From assembly GCF_049584895.1 (NCBI RefSeq), contig NZ_JBAUYR010000063.1:1-64000 (forward strand): a stretch of 64,000 bases of DNA, written 5' to 3'. Below are positions 44,676-53,663 of this stretch, in pieces (the first letter of the stretch is position 1; the number at the start of each line of letters is the position of its first letter). The DNA is from Binatus sp049584895. Its GTDB lineage: Bacteria > Desulfobacterota > Binatia > Binatales > Binataceae. Under the pieces are notes generated by a model, which saw only the letters and a list, made by a program, of their open reading frames with translations, made no database searches and was not told the DNA's origin. Position numbers and translations under genes: made by a program.

Positions 44676-44984
44676 TCACTTCGCCTTGCGCTTGATGATC
44701 TCGTCGAGCTGACGGCGATCGTCGGGCGTTAGATTCTCCGAATCGTTGTCGCCGCCGGTTGCTTCCGACGCGGCGGGAGCATTTGCTTGCGGCTGATCGG
44801 GCGGTCGATACGCGAGGTAGTGAACCACCGACGGAACCATCACTCGTTTAGCTAAAAATCCCAAAATCAGCGCCGCAAGCAGAGACAGCCCAAAGACCCT
44901 GAGCCCGCGCGTCCTCTTCCTTTTCGCCGGACGCTTCGCACCTCTGCGCTTTCGCGCATGAGCGACTCGTACTCGATCCGCCAC
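44676..44984 (-). CDS. Small single-pass membrane protein, unknown
   Basis: 102 aa. A strongly basic N-terminus (RVRVAHARKRRGAKRPAKRK) precedes one hydrophobic segment (GLSLLAALILGFLAKRVMV, about residues 31-50), then a Pro/Ala/Asp-rich tail ending in LTPDDRRQLDEIIKRKAK. Nothing in the sequence suggests an enzyme. It lies 11 bp from the BtuF-like gene on the same strand, so co-transcription is likely. Confidence 0.6.
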   Translation of the reverse strand: MADRVRVAHARKRRGAKRPAKRKRTRGLRVFGLSLLAALILGFLAKRVMVPSVVHYLAYRPPDQPQANAPAASEATGGDNDSENLTPDDRRQLDEIIKRKAK

Positions 44985-45017
44985 CTGTTCCTCTCCACCG
45001 CGAGCGACACCAAAATG

Positions 45018-46253
45018 CTACCGCACGGGCTCGCGTAATAGAACCGCGCGCGCCCATCGCGCGATCAGGCGCCGGGTGGGCAGCTCGTCGAGATGCCGCG
45101 CGCCGTTGTACCAGTCGACGCCAATTTCCCGCGCGCGGCGGCTGATGCGTGCGACTCGGAAGAACAGCCGATGATGCGGGCTGTAGAAATGACGCGCGGC
45201 AAACGCGAGCTTGCTCAATTTCTTTCCAACCGCACCTTCATGCAGCGTGAGATCGTAAATCCGCAGCGCGTCGCCGTCGCCGTCGAGAAATTTGACGATT
45301 GCGTCTGCCGCCAGCTTGCCGTGCTCGAACGCGCACGAAATGCCCTCGCCCATCAGCGGATCAACGCCGGCCGCGTCGCCGGCGAGGATGACGCGTCCAC
45401 GAGCATAGCTGTCGCGCGCGTCGAACCATCGAATCGGAAACGATTGCCATCGCGTGGTGTGCCGCTTCAACCCGTCGAGTGGAAGTTCGGGAAACGCCGC
45501 GATTAGTTCGGCCATCATCCGCGATTGCTCGCCTCCATTTTGGGCAAATTCGCTCGGCCGCTGATCGTAAATGCCTACATTAAGATGCGGTGCGCCGCCG
45601 ATAAAGCACGGGAACGACCAGCTGTAGCCGCTGATTCCGTGGCTCACGCATCGGAAGTCGAAGCGGTAGCGTTGTTCGATAAATTCGGGCGTACGTTCGG
45701 GATCGACTGCGATATCCGTCATCAACGCGCGCCCGATGGTCTCCTTGCGAGCGCCGAACACTGCGCGACGCACCCGGCTGCCCGATCCATCGGCGCCGAC
45801 GAGGATTTGCGCTTCGAAGATGCCCTGGTCGGTGTCGACGCGCACGCCGCTTGCGTCCTGAGTGACGTCAAGCACGCGACTGCGTTGGAGGATCTCGATA
45901 CCCGCGTCGCTCGCGGCTCGTGCGAGCATCGCGTCGAACAGGTCGCGTCGAATCACTGTGGCGAGCACGTCGCCGCCGCGCGACAAGTCGACGTCGCCTA
46001 TCGGCGTCGCGGCTTCACCGCGAATCACTTCGACCGCGGGCACGTCGAGCTTGAGTCCCAGTTCGTCGAGCGCGAGCATCGTTTTGGGAATCAGCCCGCC
46101 GGCGCAGACCTTAAACCGCGGATGCGCCGATTTCTCGATCGCCACGATTCGACCCGCGAGCGCAGGCCGATTCTTCACGAGGAACAGCGCGGTCGCGAGT
46201 CCCGCCGGCCCAGCGCCTGCGATCACGACGTCAAATTTTCGCGAGGCTTCCAT
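45018..46253 (-). CDS. Geranylgeranyl-reductase-like FAD oxidoreductase
   Basis: 411 aa from ATG 46253 (MEASRKFDVVIAGAGPAGLA); a TTG at 46265 is an alternative start. The Rossmann FAD motif GAGPAGLATALFLVK, GGLIPKTM, IRRDLF, VGADGSGSRVRRAVF and GRVILAGDAAGVDPLMGEGI (GD-motif) are those of the geranylgeranyl reductase/digeranylgeranylglycerophospholipid reductase family. Members reduce prenyl double bonds of chlorophyll, archaeal lipids or menaquinone, with FADH2. In this bacterium menaquinone or hopanoid/prenyl saturation is conceivable, but substrate unknown. It is followed by the DegP terminator. Confidence 0.85.
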   Translation of the reverse strand: MEASRKFDVVIAGAGPAGLATALFLVKNRPALAGRIVAIEKSAHPRFKVCAGGLIPKTMLALDELGLKLDVPAVEVIRGEAATPIGDVDLSRGGDVLATVIRRDLFDAMLARAASDAGIEILQRSRVLDVTQDASGVRVDTDQGIFEAQILVGADGSGSRVRRAVFGARKETIGRALMTDIAVDPERTPEFIEQRYRFDFRCVSHGISGYSWSFPCFIGGAPHLNVGIYDQRPSEFAQNGGEQSRMMAELIAAFPELPLDGLKRHTTRWQSFPIRWFDARDSYARGRVILAGDAAGVDPLMGEGISCAFEHGKLAADAIVKFLDGDGDALRIYDLTLHEGAVGKKLSKLAFAARHFYSPHHRLFFRVARISRRAREIGVDWYNGARHLDELPTRRLIARWARAVLLREPVR

Positions 46254-46273
46254 CCGAGGCTTCAACGCCTAGC

Positions 46274-46312
46274 ATCAAAACAAGCGCGGCGCATCGACTT
46301 CCTCGATGCGCC
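46274..46312 (-). terminator. Rho-independent terminator after degP
   Basis: On the minus strand GGCGCATCGA, loop GGAAG, TCGATGCGCC (46312-46288) is a perfect 10-bp stem, followed by GCGCTTGTTTTG. It lies ~30 bp after the DegP stop codon and before the next minus-strand gene. Confidence 0.7.
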
Positions 46313-46341
46313 CCGCGTTCACTATCTTACTTACGACTCGA

Positions 46342-48012
46342 TCAGCCTTGCGCTTGTCCCTCAGACGGCTTGATCACCGTGTAGAGCGTCGCGCCGCCGC
46401 GTTGCACCAGCAGCAGGGCCGGCTTCTTATTCGTCTGCGCATCCTTGGCCTTCGCGACGAAATCCGTAACCGTAGCGACTTTGTCGTGGTTGATTTCCAT
46501 CACCACGTCGCCCGGCTGCAGACCCGCGTCCGCCGAAGGGCTATCCGGCGCGACCTTTTGAATCACTACGCCCTTGGTTCCTTCGAGATGGAACTGCTGG
46601 GCAATTTCGGGAGTGATGTCTCCCACCTGCATTCCCCAGTTCCCGCCAGGAGTCTCCGCCTTGGCCGACGCCACCTGCGGTTCTTTGCGCTCGCCGATCG
46701 TGACCTCGAGGGTCATGTGCTTCCCGTTGCGCACCACCTCGACCGGCACTTTCTGATTGATCGGCGTCTGCGCAACCAGCGCGGGCAGCTCATGCTCGTC
46801 GTCGACCGGATGGCCGTTGAAGCTCAGCACGATATCGCCGCGCTCGATGCCACCCTTGCCTGCGGGGCCGTCTTTGTCCGCACTCGCGACCAAGGCGCCT
46901 TCGGGTTTCGGCAATCCGAACGACTGCGCGAGGTCGGGGGTCACTTCCTGGATCTCCACGCCCAGCCATCCACGAACCACACGTCCATGCGCCTTCAACT
47001 GGTCCATTACGTTGCGCGCCATGTCGATTGGAATCGCGAAACCGATGCCATTGTTAGCACCGGTGCGGCTGTAGATCGCGGTGTTGATTCCGATAACTTC
47101 GCCCTTCGTGTTTATCAGCGGCCCGCCTGAGTTGCCGGGATTGATCGAGGCGTCGGTCTGAATGAAATCGTCGTAGTCGCCGCCGAGGATTCTTCCCTTG
47201 GCGCTCACGATTCCCGCCGTCACCGTCATGCCGACGTTGAACGGATTGCCGATCGCGATTACCCAGTCGCCGACGTCAGTGGAGTTGGAATCGCCCAGCG
47301 GTGCGACTGGCAGCGGGTCCTTGGTGTCGATTTTGATCAGTCCGAGATCCGTCTTCGCATCCTTGCCGATCACCTTGGCGGTGAACTCTCGCTTGTCCTG
47401 CAGCGTGACGTGGATTTCTTCCGCATTACCGACCACGTGATTATTGGTCAGGATATAGCCGTCGGCCGATACGATCACGCCCGAACCCAGCCCATGCTGT
47501 TTGTACTCGCGCTGACCGCCTTGTCCGAAGTAGCGGCGCAGCTGATCGAACGGATCGCCGCCGCCGGGCGGCATCCCGCCTTGATCTCCTTGATCGCCGC
47601 CTCCGCCCTGAGCACCGTTGTCGTCATTGCCTCCGCCGTTATCGTCGCCGGGTCCGCCTTGCGGGCCAAACGGCATTCCCGAAACCTTCACATCCTGCAC
47701 GACGTTGACGCTCACCACCGCCGGAATCATCTTCCTGACAAGAGGCGCGAACGAGGTGATTACTCCGACTTTTTCACCGGGCTCAGGTGCATTCGGCTCC
47801 GCAGGCTGGGGCGGCGGCGCCACATGAACCCCGGGAACCGGTGGCGCCGGCAGAGGAGCAGCCGGGTTTGCCTGTGCTTGCTGCTGCGCAGGTGGGTTAG
47901 CCTTGGAAGCGTCGGAGTCAGATCCCCAAAAAGGGAACGCCCCGGCGCGCGCAAAGGCAATGACCAAGCCGATCAAAACGCCGCCGGTTACGGCGGCGAT
48001 CTTCTTAACCAT
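46342..48012 (-). CDS. degP: HtrA/DegP-type periplasmic serine protease
   Basis: 556 aa. An N-terminal hydrophobic signal/anchor (about 7-27), a Pro-rich and a Gly/Asn-rich insert before the protease (about 35-165). Catalytic triad: His in LTNNHVVGNAEE, Asp in GKDAKTDLGLIKID, Ser in SINPGNSGGPLINTK. Two PDZ domains follow (about 360-440 and 455-545). The enzyme degrades misfolded proteins and acts as chaperone in the periplasm. The Gly-rich insert around residues 105-150 is longer than usual. The gene ends near a strong terminator. Confidence 0.95.
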   Translation of the reverse strand: MVKKIAAVTGGVLIGLVIAFARAGAFPFWGSDSDASKANPPAQQQAQANPAAPLPAPPVPGVHVAPPPQPAEPNAPEPGEKVGVITSFAPLVRKMIPAVVSVNVVQDVKVSGMPFGPQGGPGDDNGGGNDDNGAQGGGGDQGDQGGMPPGGGDPFDQLRRYFGQGGQREYKQHGLGSGVIVSADGYILTNNHVVGNAEEIHVTLQDKREFTAKVIGKDAKTDLGLIKIDTKDPLPVAPLGDSNSTDVGDWVIAIGNPFNVGMTVTAGIVSAKGRILGGDYDDFIQTDASINPGNSGGPLINTKGEVIGINTAIYSRTGANNGIGFAIPIDMARNVMDQLKAHGRVVRGWLGVEIQEVTPDLAQSFGLPKPEGALVASADKDGPAGKGGIERGDIVLSFNGHPVDDEHELPALVAQTPINQKVPVEVVRNGKHMTLEVTIGERKEPQVASAKAETPGGNWGMQVGDITPEIAQQFHLEGTKGVVIQKVAPDSPSADAGLQPGDVVMEINHDKVATVTDFVAKAKDAQTNKKPALLLVQRGGATLYTVIKPSEGQAQG

Positions 48013-48242
48013 GCATTCCTCCTGGAATGTAGCGAAACTGTTGGATCATGAGGCAGGGCAAGTACCGGACCATCTAGTTGTAGGACGATAGAATTCGTCC
48101 AAAATTCAGGTAACCCGCCGAATCACCTATCGTTCTCGCCGCCTGGCCAAGACCCTTACCAATAGTACATCAAATCAAAATTCGCCGCACCAACAAAACG
48201 TTCCCGGAACCCGCATATTGCGGTCCCGAGCCACCTTCGATG

Positions 48243-48704
48243 CTAGCTTTTCTGCATCGCCTTGATGTCCTCGAGCAGCACCTTCTCATGCCCTTGCGGA
48301 TTCACTTTTTCATACACCTTGCGCAGGTTGCCCTTGGGATCGATCACGAAGCTGGTCCGGTTCCAGTACTTGGTACCGTTGTAATCCGTCTGACCGACGC
48401 CCGCCGCCTTGAGCAACTCGTGGTTCGTGTCCGCCAACAGATCGATCGTGAACGCAAACTTGTTGCAGAAATTCTTGTGTGACGCGACGTCGTCCGCACT
48501 GACGCCCACCACCTTGATTCCCGCCGCATCGAAGTCGGCCTTGCTCGCGGTGAATGACTTGCCCTGAATCGTGCATCCGGGAGTGTCGTCCTTCGGGTAG
48601 ACATAGACCACCAGCCACTTGCGCGCGAAATCGCCGAGCTTCATCTGCTTGCCGTCCTGGTTCTGCAGATTGAAATTGACAAACGGTTTTCCTGTCTCGA
48701 GCAT
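48243..48704 (-). CDS. bcp: Thioredoxin-dependent peroxiredoxin (Bcp/PrxQ, alpha-3 subtype)
   Basis: 153 aa from ATG 48704, with AAAGGAAAAA just upstream. Peroxidatic Cys44 in KDDTPGCTIQGKSF. The usual resolving Cys five residues later (C-T-x-x-x-C) is absent, but Cys80 is present in SHKNFCNKFAF, the position of the alpha-3 type Xylella-like PrxQ. So it likely forms an intramolecular disulfide across 44 and 80. It reduces hydroperoxides in the cytosol using thioredoxin. A longer start (48779) adds non-conserved residues. Confidence 0.93.
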   Translation of the reverse strand: MLETGKPFVNFNLQNQDGKQMKLGDFARKWLVVYVYPKDDTPGCTIQGKSFTASKADFDAAGIKVVGVSADDVASHKNFCNKFAFTIDLLADTNHELLKAAGVGQTDYNGTKYWNRTSFVIDPKGNLRKVYEKVNPQGHEKVLLEDIKAMQKS

Positions 48705-48867
48705 TATTGTTTTTCCTTTCGTCGCGTACGACGGGTTTAATAGTGATGGAGAGCAGGCCCAATTGATCTGCTCCAACAAAGCCTAGCACGGGTGGGATGC
48801 GTTTCGCACTGAAGATTTGCGGGCGACCTAAGTTAGGTAGCCCACATTCACCACGATTTCTGAACAC

Positions 48868-48907
48868 CAAAAAAAAGCGCGCCCCGCCGGGAGGAGACGG
48901 GGCGCGC
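48868..48907 (-). terminator. Rho-independent terminator after the secreted repeat-rich gene
   Basis: On the minus strand GCGCGCCCC, a 13-nt loop, GGGGCGCGC (48907-48877) is a perfect 9-bp stem, followed by TTTTTTTTGG. It is 29 bp after the stop of the 48937-49629 gene and before bcp. Confidence 0.85.
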
Positions 48908-48936
48908 GGTCCTAGGACCGGGAGAAATCGAGAGAC

Positions 48937-49629
48937 TTAGTACCTCCAGTTATTATAGCCGTAAGGCACTCCACCACAGGCCCGCTCCGCACGATGCAGC
49001 TGATAGATTAGGTCGGATGCGGCCGCCGGATGACCGGTGTATTCGTCGTGACGAATGACATTACGAAGATGCTGCGCCCATCCGCACGCTCCACCATAGT
49101 AACCGCCCGGCATTGCCCAACCGCTCGCGGCGTACTCACGATCATGACCGTAGTCATCGTGATCATAATCTCGGCCGTAGTTCCGGCCGTCACGATCGCC
49201 ATGGTTCCAATCATTGCCACCGCGGTTGCCGTAGTCGCGCGAGTCGCGATTAGTCGCCACCGCCGGCGCGTTGTTGTAGGTGCGGCCGTTATCGCGTGAT
49301 TCATTGCGAGTAGCAACCGCCGGCGCCGCATTACGGGTCTCGCGAGCGCCACGCTCGTCGCGGCCCTCGTTCCGATTCATATTCGCGGGCGCGGCAGCAT
49401 GAGTCTCAGTGCGCGGAGTCTCGGTGCGCGCGCTATGCTGATCGCGTGACTTATTGTGCGTGGCCGGCGCCGCATTATGTGCGGGAGCGCTGCCACGCGA
49501 TTCGTTCGATCGCGATTCCGACTGCGCCTGCCGCGAATTATCCTTGTGATCTTGGGCCGCGGCAGTGATAGGAGCCGCCATCAGGGCAACCCCAATCAAT
49601 CCGGTCATTATGTTCTTGCTGAATTTCAT
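48937..49629 (-). CDS. Secreted Asn/Arg/Ala-rich protein, unknown
   Basis: 230 aa from ATG 49629, with GGAGG 8 nt upstream (two nearby in-frame ATGs are too close to it). Signal peptide MKFSKNIMTGLIGVALMAAPITAAAQ. The rest is low complexity: repeated R/N/S-rich segments (NAAPAVATRNESRD, NAPAVATNRDSRD), a Tyr/Gly/Asp-rich middle (RNYGRDYDHDDYGHD) and a C-terminal domain (GGACGWAQHLRNVIRHDEYT then GHPAAASDLIYQL). Function unknown; probably cell-envelope or periplasmic. Confidence 0.7.
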   Translation of the reverse strand: MKFSKNIMTGLIGVALMAAPITAAAQDHKDNSRQAQSESRSNESRGSAPAHNAAPATHNKSRDQHSARTETPRTETHAAAPANMNRNEGRDERGARETRNAAPAVATRNESRDNGRTYNNAPAVATNRDSRDYGNRGGNDWNHGDRDGRNYGRDYDHDDYGHDREYAASGWAMPGGYYGGACGWAQHLRNVIRHDEYTGHPAAASDLIYQLHRAERACGGVPYGYNNWRY

Positions 49630-49871
49630 CGTCATAACCTCCACCAAACAGGTAGAGCATCAAGGATGCCAATCGCTGACCTTGAAAAAACCCCTTGAAA
49701 AGCCGACGCCTCTCAGCAATAGACACCCCAAAACAACCGTGAACAAAGAAATCGGCAATTTTTGCAATTGAACGTTTCCGGACAAACAAACCCCAAAAAT
49801 GCGCACGGAGAGAGCAGCTTAATGTACGTTTAAAAACCTAAAGACGGGGACACTTCGCGTCAAACTTCCAG

Positions 49872-49907
49872 TCCCCCCTTCCCACTATTGGGAAGGGGGC
49901 TAGGGGG
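49872..49907. repeat. Dispersed palindromic repeat (copy A)
   Basis: TCCCCCCTTCCC, loop ACTATT, GGGAAGGGGGCTAGGGGG: an imperfect hairpin in the intergenic region before the PhyH-like gene. Related to copies at 49941, 61919 and 63157. Confidence 0.6.
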
Positions 49908-49940
49908 ATAGGACGACACGAGATACCCACCACTCTTCTC

Positions 49941-49980
49941 GTTCCCCTTCCCACGATGGGAAGGGGTTAGGGGTTAGGTT
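49941..49980 (-). repeat. Dispersed palindromic repeat (copy B)
   Basis: GTTCCCCTTCCC, loop ACGAT, GGGAAGGGGTTAGGGGTTAGGTT. Its reverse complement (AACCTAACCCCTAACCCCTT...GGGAAGGGGAAC) is nearly identical to copy C at 61919; only the loop differs. Near the stop codon of the PhyH-like gene. Confidence 0.7.
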
Positions 49981-49987
49981 CTTCGCA

Positions 49988-50827
49988 TCATCTATAAAGC
50001 TTAAACGGCTCGACCCCCTTACGAAACGCAGTGGTCTGCACCACAAACCGAGGCATCGACGAACAGTTCAGCGCCGGCGCGTGCAGCATCATCGGATGCA
50101 CCAGCACCACGTCGCCGGGTTCTCCGATCATCTCAACGACGCGCACCTCAACCCCGTCGATTCTTGTACCCTCGCGCATGAACCGGCGCACGCGGTCAGC
50201 TTTCTCATCCCTCGAGCATAACGCCTTCACCCACGGATACGCGCGAATCAGGCGCATCCGGGCGTCGGCGGAACGAAGAATCTCCCCCGCGCGCGCAGCC
50301 TTCTCCACCAGCCGATGAGAGCCGGCGACGAAAACAGTACCGCCACCGCATTCCGGCAATTTCGCCAGGCAGCTGAAGATACGCACGCCCGCTGGCCCCG
50401 ACGGCGACTGCGAAGCCGGGAAATCCAGATGCCAGTTGCTGCACGGAACCTCCCAGCGCTCCGTCGATTCCGGAAACGTCACCAGCAGCGATCCCCATCG
50501 CTCGGGCCGCTGCCAGTTCCCTGATCCTAGAACGTCGTCAACCGCGCCACAGACCGCCGTATTGCCGACCTGCTCGAACGTCAGGGACTTGGGGATGTGA
50601 TGCGTCCCCAAATACCGATGCGCTCCTCCAATCTGCTGCAGTCCTCCCGCGCTTTGTCTCTGAGGCTCCGGCCACGTATCGGGAGCCCCGCGATGGAGAT
50701 GGTACCGGTCGCGAAGACAATCCCAGACCGTCGTCAGCATCTCGTCAGCCGCAGCTTTCCCGACCGCCCCAGGCATCCTGACTATTCCATATCGGTCGAA
50801 TTCATCTCGTTGTTGACCAGTAAGCAT
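49988..50827 (-). CDS. Phytanoyl-CoA dioxygenase family protein (Fe/2-oxoglutarate type)
   Basis: 279 aa from ATG 50827, preceded by GGAGG 7 nt upstream. The first iron pair HxD is in CSNWHLDFPASQ and the second His in VLVHPMMLHAPALN, followed by an Arg (RFVVQTTAF) for 2-oxoglutarate. The fold is that of PhyH. Family members hydroxylate diverse substrates with Fe(II), O2 and 2-oxoglutarate; phytanoyl-CoA is only one. It lies 262 bp from the VOC gene of the sigma operon and on the same strand. Substrate unknown. Confidence 0.85.
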   Translation of the reverse strand: MLTGQQRDEFDRYGIVRMPGAVGKAAADEMLTTVWDCLRDRYHLHRGAPDTWPEPQRQSAGGLQQIGGAHRYLGTHHIPKSLTFEQVGNTAVCGAVDDVLGSGNWQRPERWGSLLVTFPESTERWEVPCSNWHLDFPASQSPSGPAGVRIFSCLAKLPECGGGTVFVAGSHRLVEKAARAGEILRSADARMRLIRAYPWVKALCSRDEKADRVRRFMREGTRIDGVEVRVVEMIGEPGDVVLVHPMMLHAPALNCSSMPRFVVQTTAFRKGVEPFKLYR

Positions 50828-51089
50828 TTGAGCACCTCCCAAAATACAAAAATGAAAACGCCTCGTGCCTGTCCACCACTAACTCCGGATGGACAAACAC
50901 GGGGCGTCCCCGCGTTCAGCGCCCGCCTCGCAATCCGCAAAGCAAGCCCAGATATTTTCGCTCCGGCAGCGAGACTCTACAAAGCTCGCCGACTAACCTC
51001 GTTTATGCCACCGCCCGCACCCAGTTACAACCTCTTTCTAATCCAATCCGTCCCCCTTCCCCGGCACTTAGACGCCGCAACGTCGGAAT
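50828..51089. other. Intergenic region between PhyH-like and VOC genes
   Basis: 262 bp. I see no gene, no clear terminator hairpin with a U-tract and no strong promoter. It separates the sigma-operon end from the PhyH-like gene, so whether that gene belongs to the operon is unresolved. Confidence 0.4.
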
Positions 51090-51569
51090 TTAGCGCAGTG
51101 TTTCGTAGCCGGCGGATTTGCCGATTTTGTCCATGTCGTCGGCGGATAGTTCGGCGGTGCGCTGCGTGACGTACCATCGATGGCCGAATGGGTCCTGCAG
51201 CGTTCCCGATTTCTCGCCCCACGGCTCGTCTTCTAACGGCCTGACTGCTTTTCCGCCGGCATCCACCGCTCGCTTGAAGGTTGCGTCGGCGTCCTCGACC
51301 AATAGATGCAGTCCGACGGACGTGCCGCGCAGCGTTTCGGGACTGACGATGCCCATCTCCGGATGCTCGTCGCTGATGAACACCGGTGTGCCGCTGATCT
51401 CGATCTCAGCGTGCCCTACTCTGCCGTCCTGCCCCGTCCAGCGCATCAACTCCTTCGCGCCGAACGCTTTTTTGTAAAACTCGATTCCGTTCGCCGCGCC
51501 CTTTATCGTCAGGTACGCGGTGATCGCGCGCGGCCCGACCGGGATTGTATAAATTTTGCCTGCCATCAT
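51090..51569 (-). CDS. VOC superfamily protein (PhnB/glyoxalase-like)
   Basis: 159 aa. The typical PhnB-like pattern is visible: AITAYLTIKGAANGIEFYKK, AFGAKELMRW, GHAEIEISGTPVFISDEHPE, GLHLLVEDADATFKRAVDAG and LQDPFGHRWYVTQRT. VOC proteins use a metal for isomerisation, ring cleavage or glutathione chemistry, or bind drugs. No metal triad can be safely assigned. AGGAG precedes the ATG at 51569. It is last in the sigma-factor operon (next gene upstream 7 bp away). Confidence 0.88.
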   Translation of the reverse strand: MMAGKIYTIPVGPRAITAYLTIKGAANGIEFYKKAFGAKELMRWTGQDGRVGHAEIEISGTPVFISDEHPEMGIVSPETLRGTSVGLHLLVEDADATFKRAVDAGGKAVRPLEDEPWGEKSGTLQDPFGHRWYVTQRTAELSADDMDKIGKSAGYETLR

Positions 51570-51576
51570 TGCTCTC

Positions 51577-53145
51577 CTAGAACATGAAAGTGATCGGGCT
51601 CGCCGCCGCGATCATCCATGCGAACCACAGCGTTTCAAAAACGGCGATCACTATCAGATTGCGCGACGCGCTGTACGCCGACGCCGAGAATATTTCGATC
51701 ATCACGAAGGCAATCGTCAGGATCGGCATGAGCAGCATCAGTACGAAGGGCAGAGCGTTCAGGCTCACGCCCACCACCGTCAACACCAGGATCAGGATGC
51801 GCCCGAGCGATGCCTGTACCGTCGAAATCGTCAGCCCTCCGCGCCGCACCAGCCACTCGAAGCTAATCCAGAACGGGAACAGCAGCACCGTCGCCATCGC
51901 CATCACCATCAGACGCTCCGGCGACAACGACAGATGATGCAGCATCGCGGACATCGCGACCTGGCATACGTACACCACCGCGAAACCCGCGGCCCCGGCA
52001 AGCATCGCGACACCTGCGCCCGCCCGGATACGCTCCCAATCCAGCGTCTCCGACAGCGCAATCACGCCCAACATGATCAGTCCCGCGACCATGAACCATG
52101 AGATTTGGACATCGCCGACCACTATCTGCAGAAAGTACGCCGGATTCGCCGCCGACAGCGGCATCGCTGCAACCAACGCCCCGCCGAGTATCAATAGCCC
52201 CATCCATCCGCTCGGCCCGGGAGGCTCGATGGTCCAGCCCGGCGCCAAGGATCCGCAGACGATGCCAAGCGGCACAAGCAGGAACACGAACATCAAGAGC
52301 GCGAATCGCGCAGAGCCGCGCCGCGCATCTTTGAGTTCGATCGGAGTGGTTCTCGCGATCCCGAATGTGCCGTCGAGCCATTTTATGATCGTAGTCGCAG
52401 CAGCCGGCGAGTTGACGATCGTTATGTGATTGAGGCCCGGCATCCGGATCGCCTCGACTGCGTTGCCCTGCGCGAAGTCGCCGTAGATCTTGCCGAGTTC
52501 GATTTGCTGCACGCCCGCCAGATGAGCCGCAAGCGCGGTGGACGTGTCCTGGATCGGCTCCTGCGGATCGCGCTCCGCAAAAATGAACAGCGCGTTCTTC
52601 GGACGCTCGGGACCGAGCGCCCAGCCGCCCGAAATCATTACCGCGCCTTTGACGCTGGCATCGTGGGTCGCGTAGTCGAGCGCGGCGCCCGCGCCCATCG
52701 AATGCCCCATCACGACGATTCGCGATCCATCTACCAGCTGATTGTCGCGAAGATAATCGACCGCAGTCTTCACGTTCGCGCGCAGGCTGTCGCTCTCAGC
52801 CGTGCCGCCATTGAACGGATTTCGATTCTCGCCGTGCCCGTTTACGTCGATCGCCAGGACAGCGTAACCGTTCTCCGCCAGTCGTCGTGCGAGCCCGCTC
52901 ATCAGCACGCGATCGCCGGTGAAGCCATGAATCAGCACGACAGCCGGCGGCCGCTGCGCCGCTGGTTTGGGAAACAGGGTATAGAACGGATCTCCCGGCC
53001 CCGGCAGATACATTGTCGCCGGCTCCTGACCGGGCAGCATCACGAAGGCATGCGGCGGCCCGCCATTCTCGAGTCGCGCCAACCGCGCAACCGCGACAAT
53101 GAACAGCAGCACCAGGACGATTGAGATGATGCGAGAAATTTTCAT
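51577..53145 (-). CDS. Alpha/beta hydrolase fused to multi-pass membrane domain
   Basis: 522 aa from ATG 53145 (MKISRIISIVLVLLFIVAVA signal anchor). Residues ~40-275 are an alpha/beta hydrolase: oxyanion VVLIHGFTGDRVLMSG, nucleophile elbow VVMGHSMGAGAALDY, acid in FAERDPQEP, His in PGLNHITIV. Residues ~290-522 have about eight hydrophobic helices (RFALLMFVFLLVPLGIVCGS, LLILGGALVAAMPLSAANPA, ILILVLTVVGVSLNALPFVL). The catalytic half would face the periplasm. A longer start to 53424 is implausible. Third gene of the sigma operon (2 bp after the VOC gene). Substrate unknown. Confidence 0.8.
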   Translation of the reverse strand: MKISRIISIVLVLLFIVAVARLARLENGGPPHAFVMLPGQEPATMYLPGPGDPFYTLFPKPAAQRPPAVVLIHGFTGDRVLMSGLARRLAENGYAVLAIDVNGHGENRNPFNGGTAESDSLRANVKTAVDYLRDNQLVDGSRIVVMGHSMGAGAALDYATHDASVKGAVMISGGWALGPERPKNALFIFAERDPQEPIQDTSTALAAHLAGVQQIELGKIYGDFAQGNAVEAIRMPGLNHITIVNSPAAATTIIKWLDGTFGIARTTPIELKDARRGSARFALLMFVFLLVPLGIVCGSLAPGWTIEPPGPSGWMGLLILGGALVAAMPLSAANPAYFLQIVVGDVQISWFMVAGLIMLGVIALSETLDWERIRAGAGVAMLAGAAGFAVVYVCQVAMSAMLHHLSLSPERLMVMAMATVLLFPFWISFEWLVRRGGLTISTVQASLGRILILVLTVVGVSLNALPFVLMLLMPILTIAFVMIEIFSASAYSASRNLIVIAVFETLWFAWMIAAASPITFMF

Positions 53146-53147
53146 CT

Positions 53148-53645
53148 TCAATTTGCCGCGCGACTGACTCCCGCGCGCCCCTTCGAGACTTCCTCGAAAG
53201 GCACATCTCTTTTGTGAGTCGCGATCATCCAGATATGTCCAAACGGATCTGTCAGCGAGCCCAGCCTGTCGCCCCACTCCTTGTCCGTCACCGGCTCCAT
53301 CGCTTTCGCGCCCGCGGCTATTGCACGTTTGAATACCGCGTCCGAGTCCTCGACGTAGACATAAAAGTGCACCGGCGTGCCACCTAGCGATTGCGGACTG
53401 CGCGACCAGCCCTTCGCCACCCACTCCGCCACGTGCCTGGAACTATCATCCGAGAGCCTTACGATCGAATCCCCGATCTTCAGCAGCGCGTGATTCACTT
53501 TCCCGTCAGGCTCCGCCATTCGTTCCAACTCCGTCGCGCCGAACGCCTTGCGATAGAACTCGACTGCCCGCGCTGCGTCGTTGACGCACAGGAACGGAGT
53601 CACGCTATGCCACCCTTTGGGAATCGATCTCACTTTGCTCGCCAT
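53148..53645 (-). CDS. VOC superfamily protein (PhnB-like)
   Basis: 165 aa. Shares with its neighbours the pattern VTPFLCVNDAARAVEFYRKA, FGATELERMAEPDGK, VNHALLKIGDSIVRLSDDSS, VHFYVYVEDSDAVFKRAIAA and SLTDPFGHIWMIATHK. It starts 18 bp after the cupin-VOC gene and stops 2 bp before the hydrolase gene, so it is in the same operon. Function unknown. Confidence 0.88.
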   Translation of the reverse strand: MASKVRSIPKGWHSVTPFLCVNDAARAVEFYRKAFGATELERMAEPDGKVNHALLKIGDSIVRLSDDSSRHVAEWVAKGWSRSPQSLGGTPVHFYVYVEDSDAVFKRAIAAGAKAMEPVTDKEWGDRLGSLTDPFGHIWMIATHKRDVPFEEVSKGRAGVSRAAN

Positions 53646-53663
53646 GGTTGTTCTCCCCGTTCG

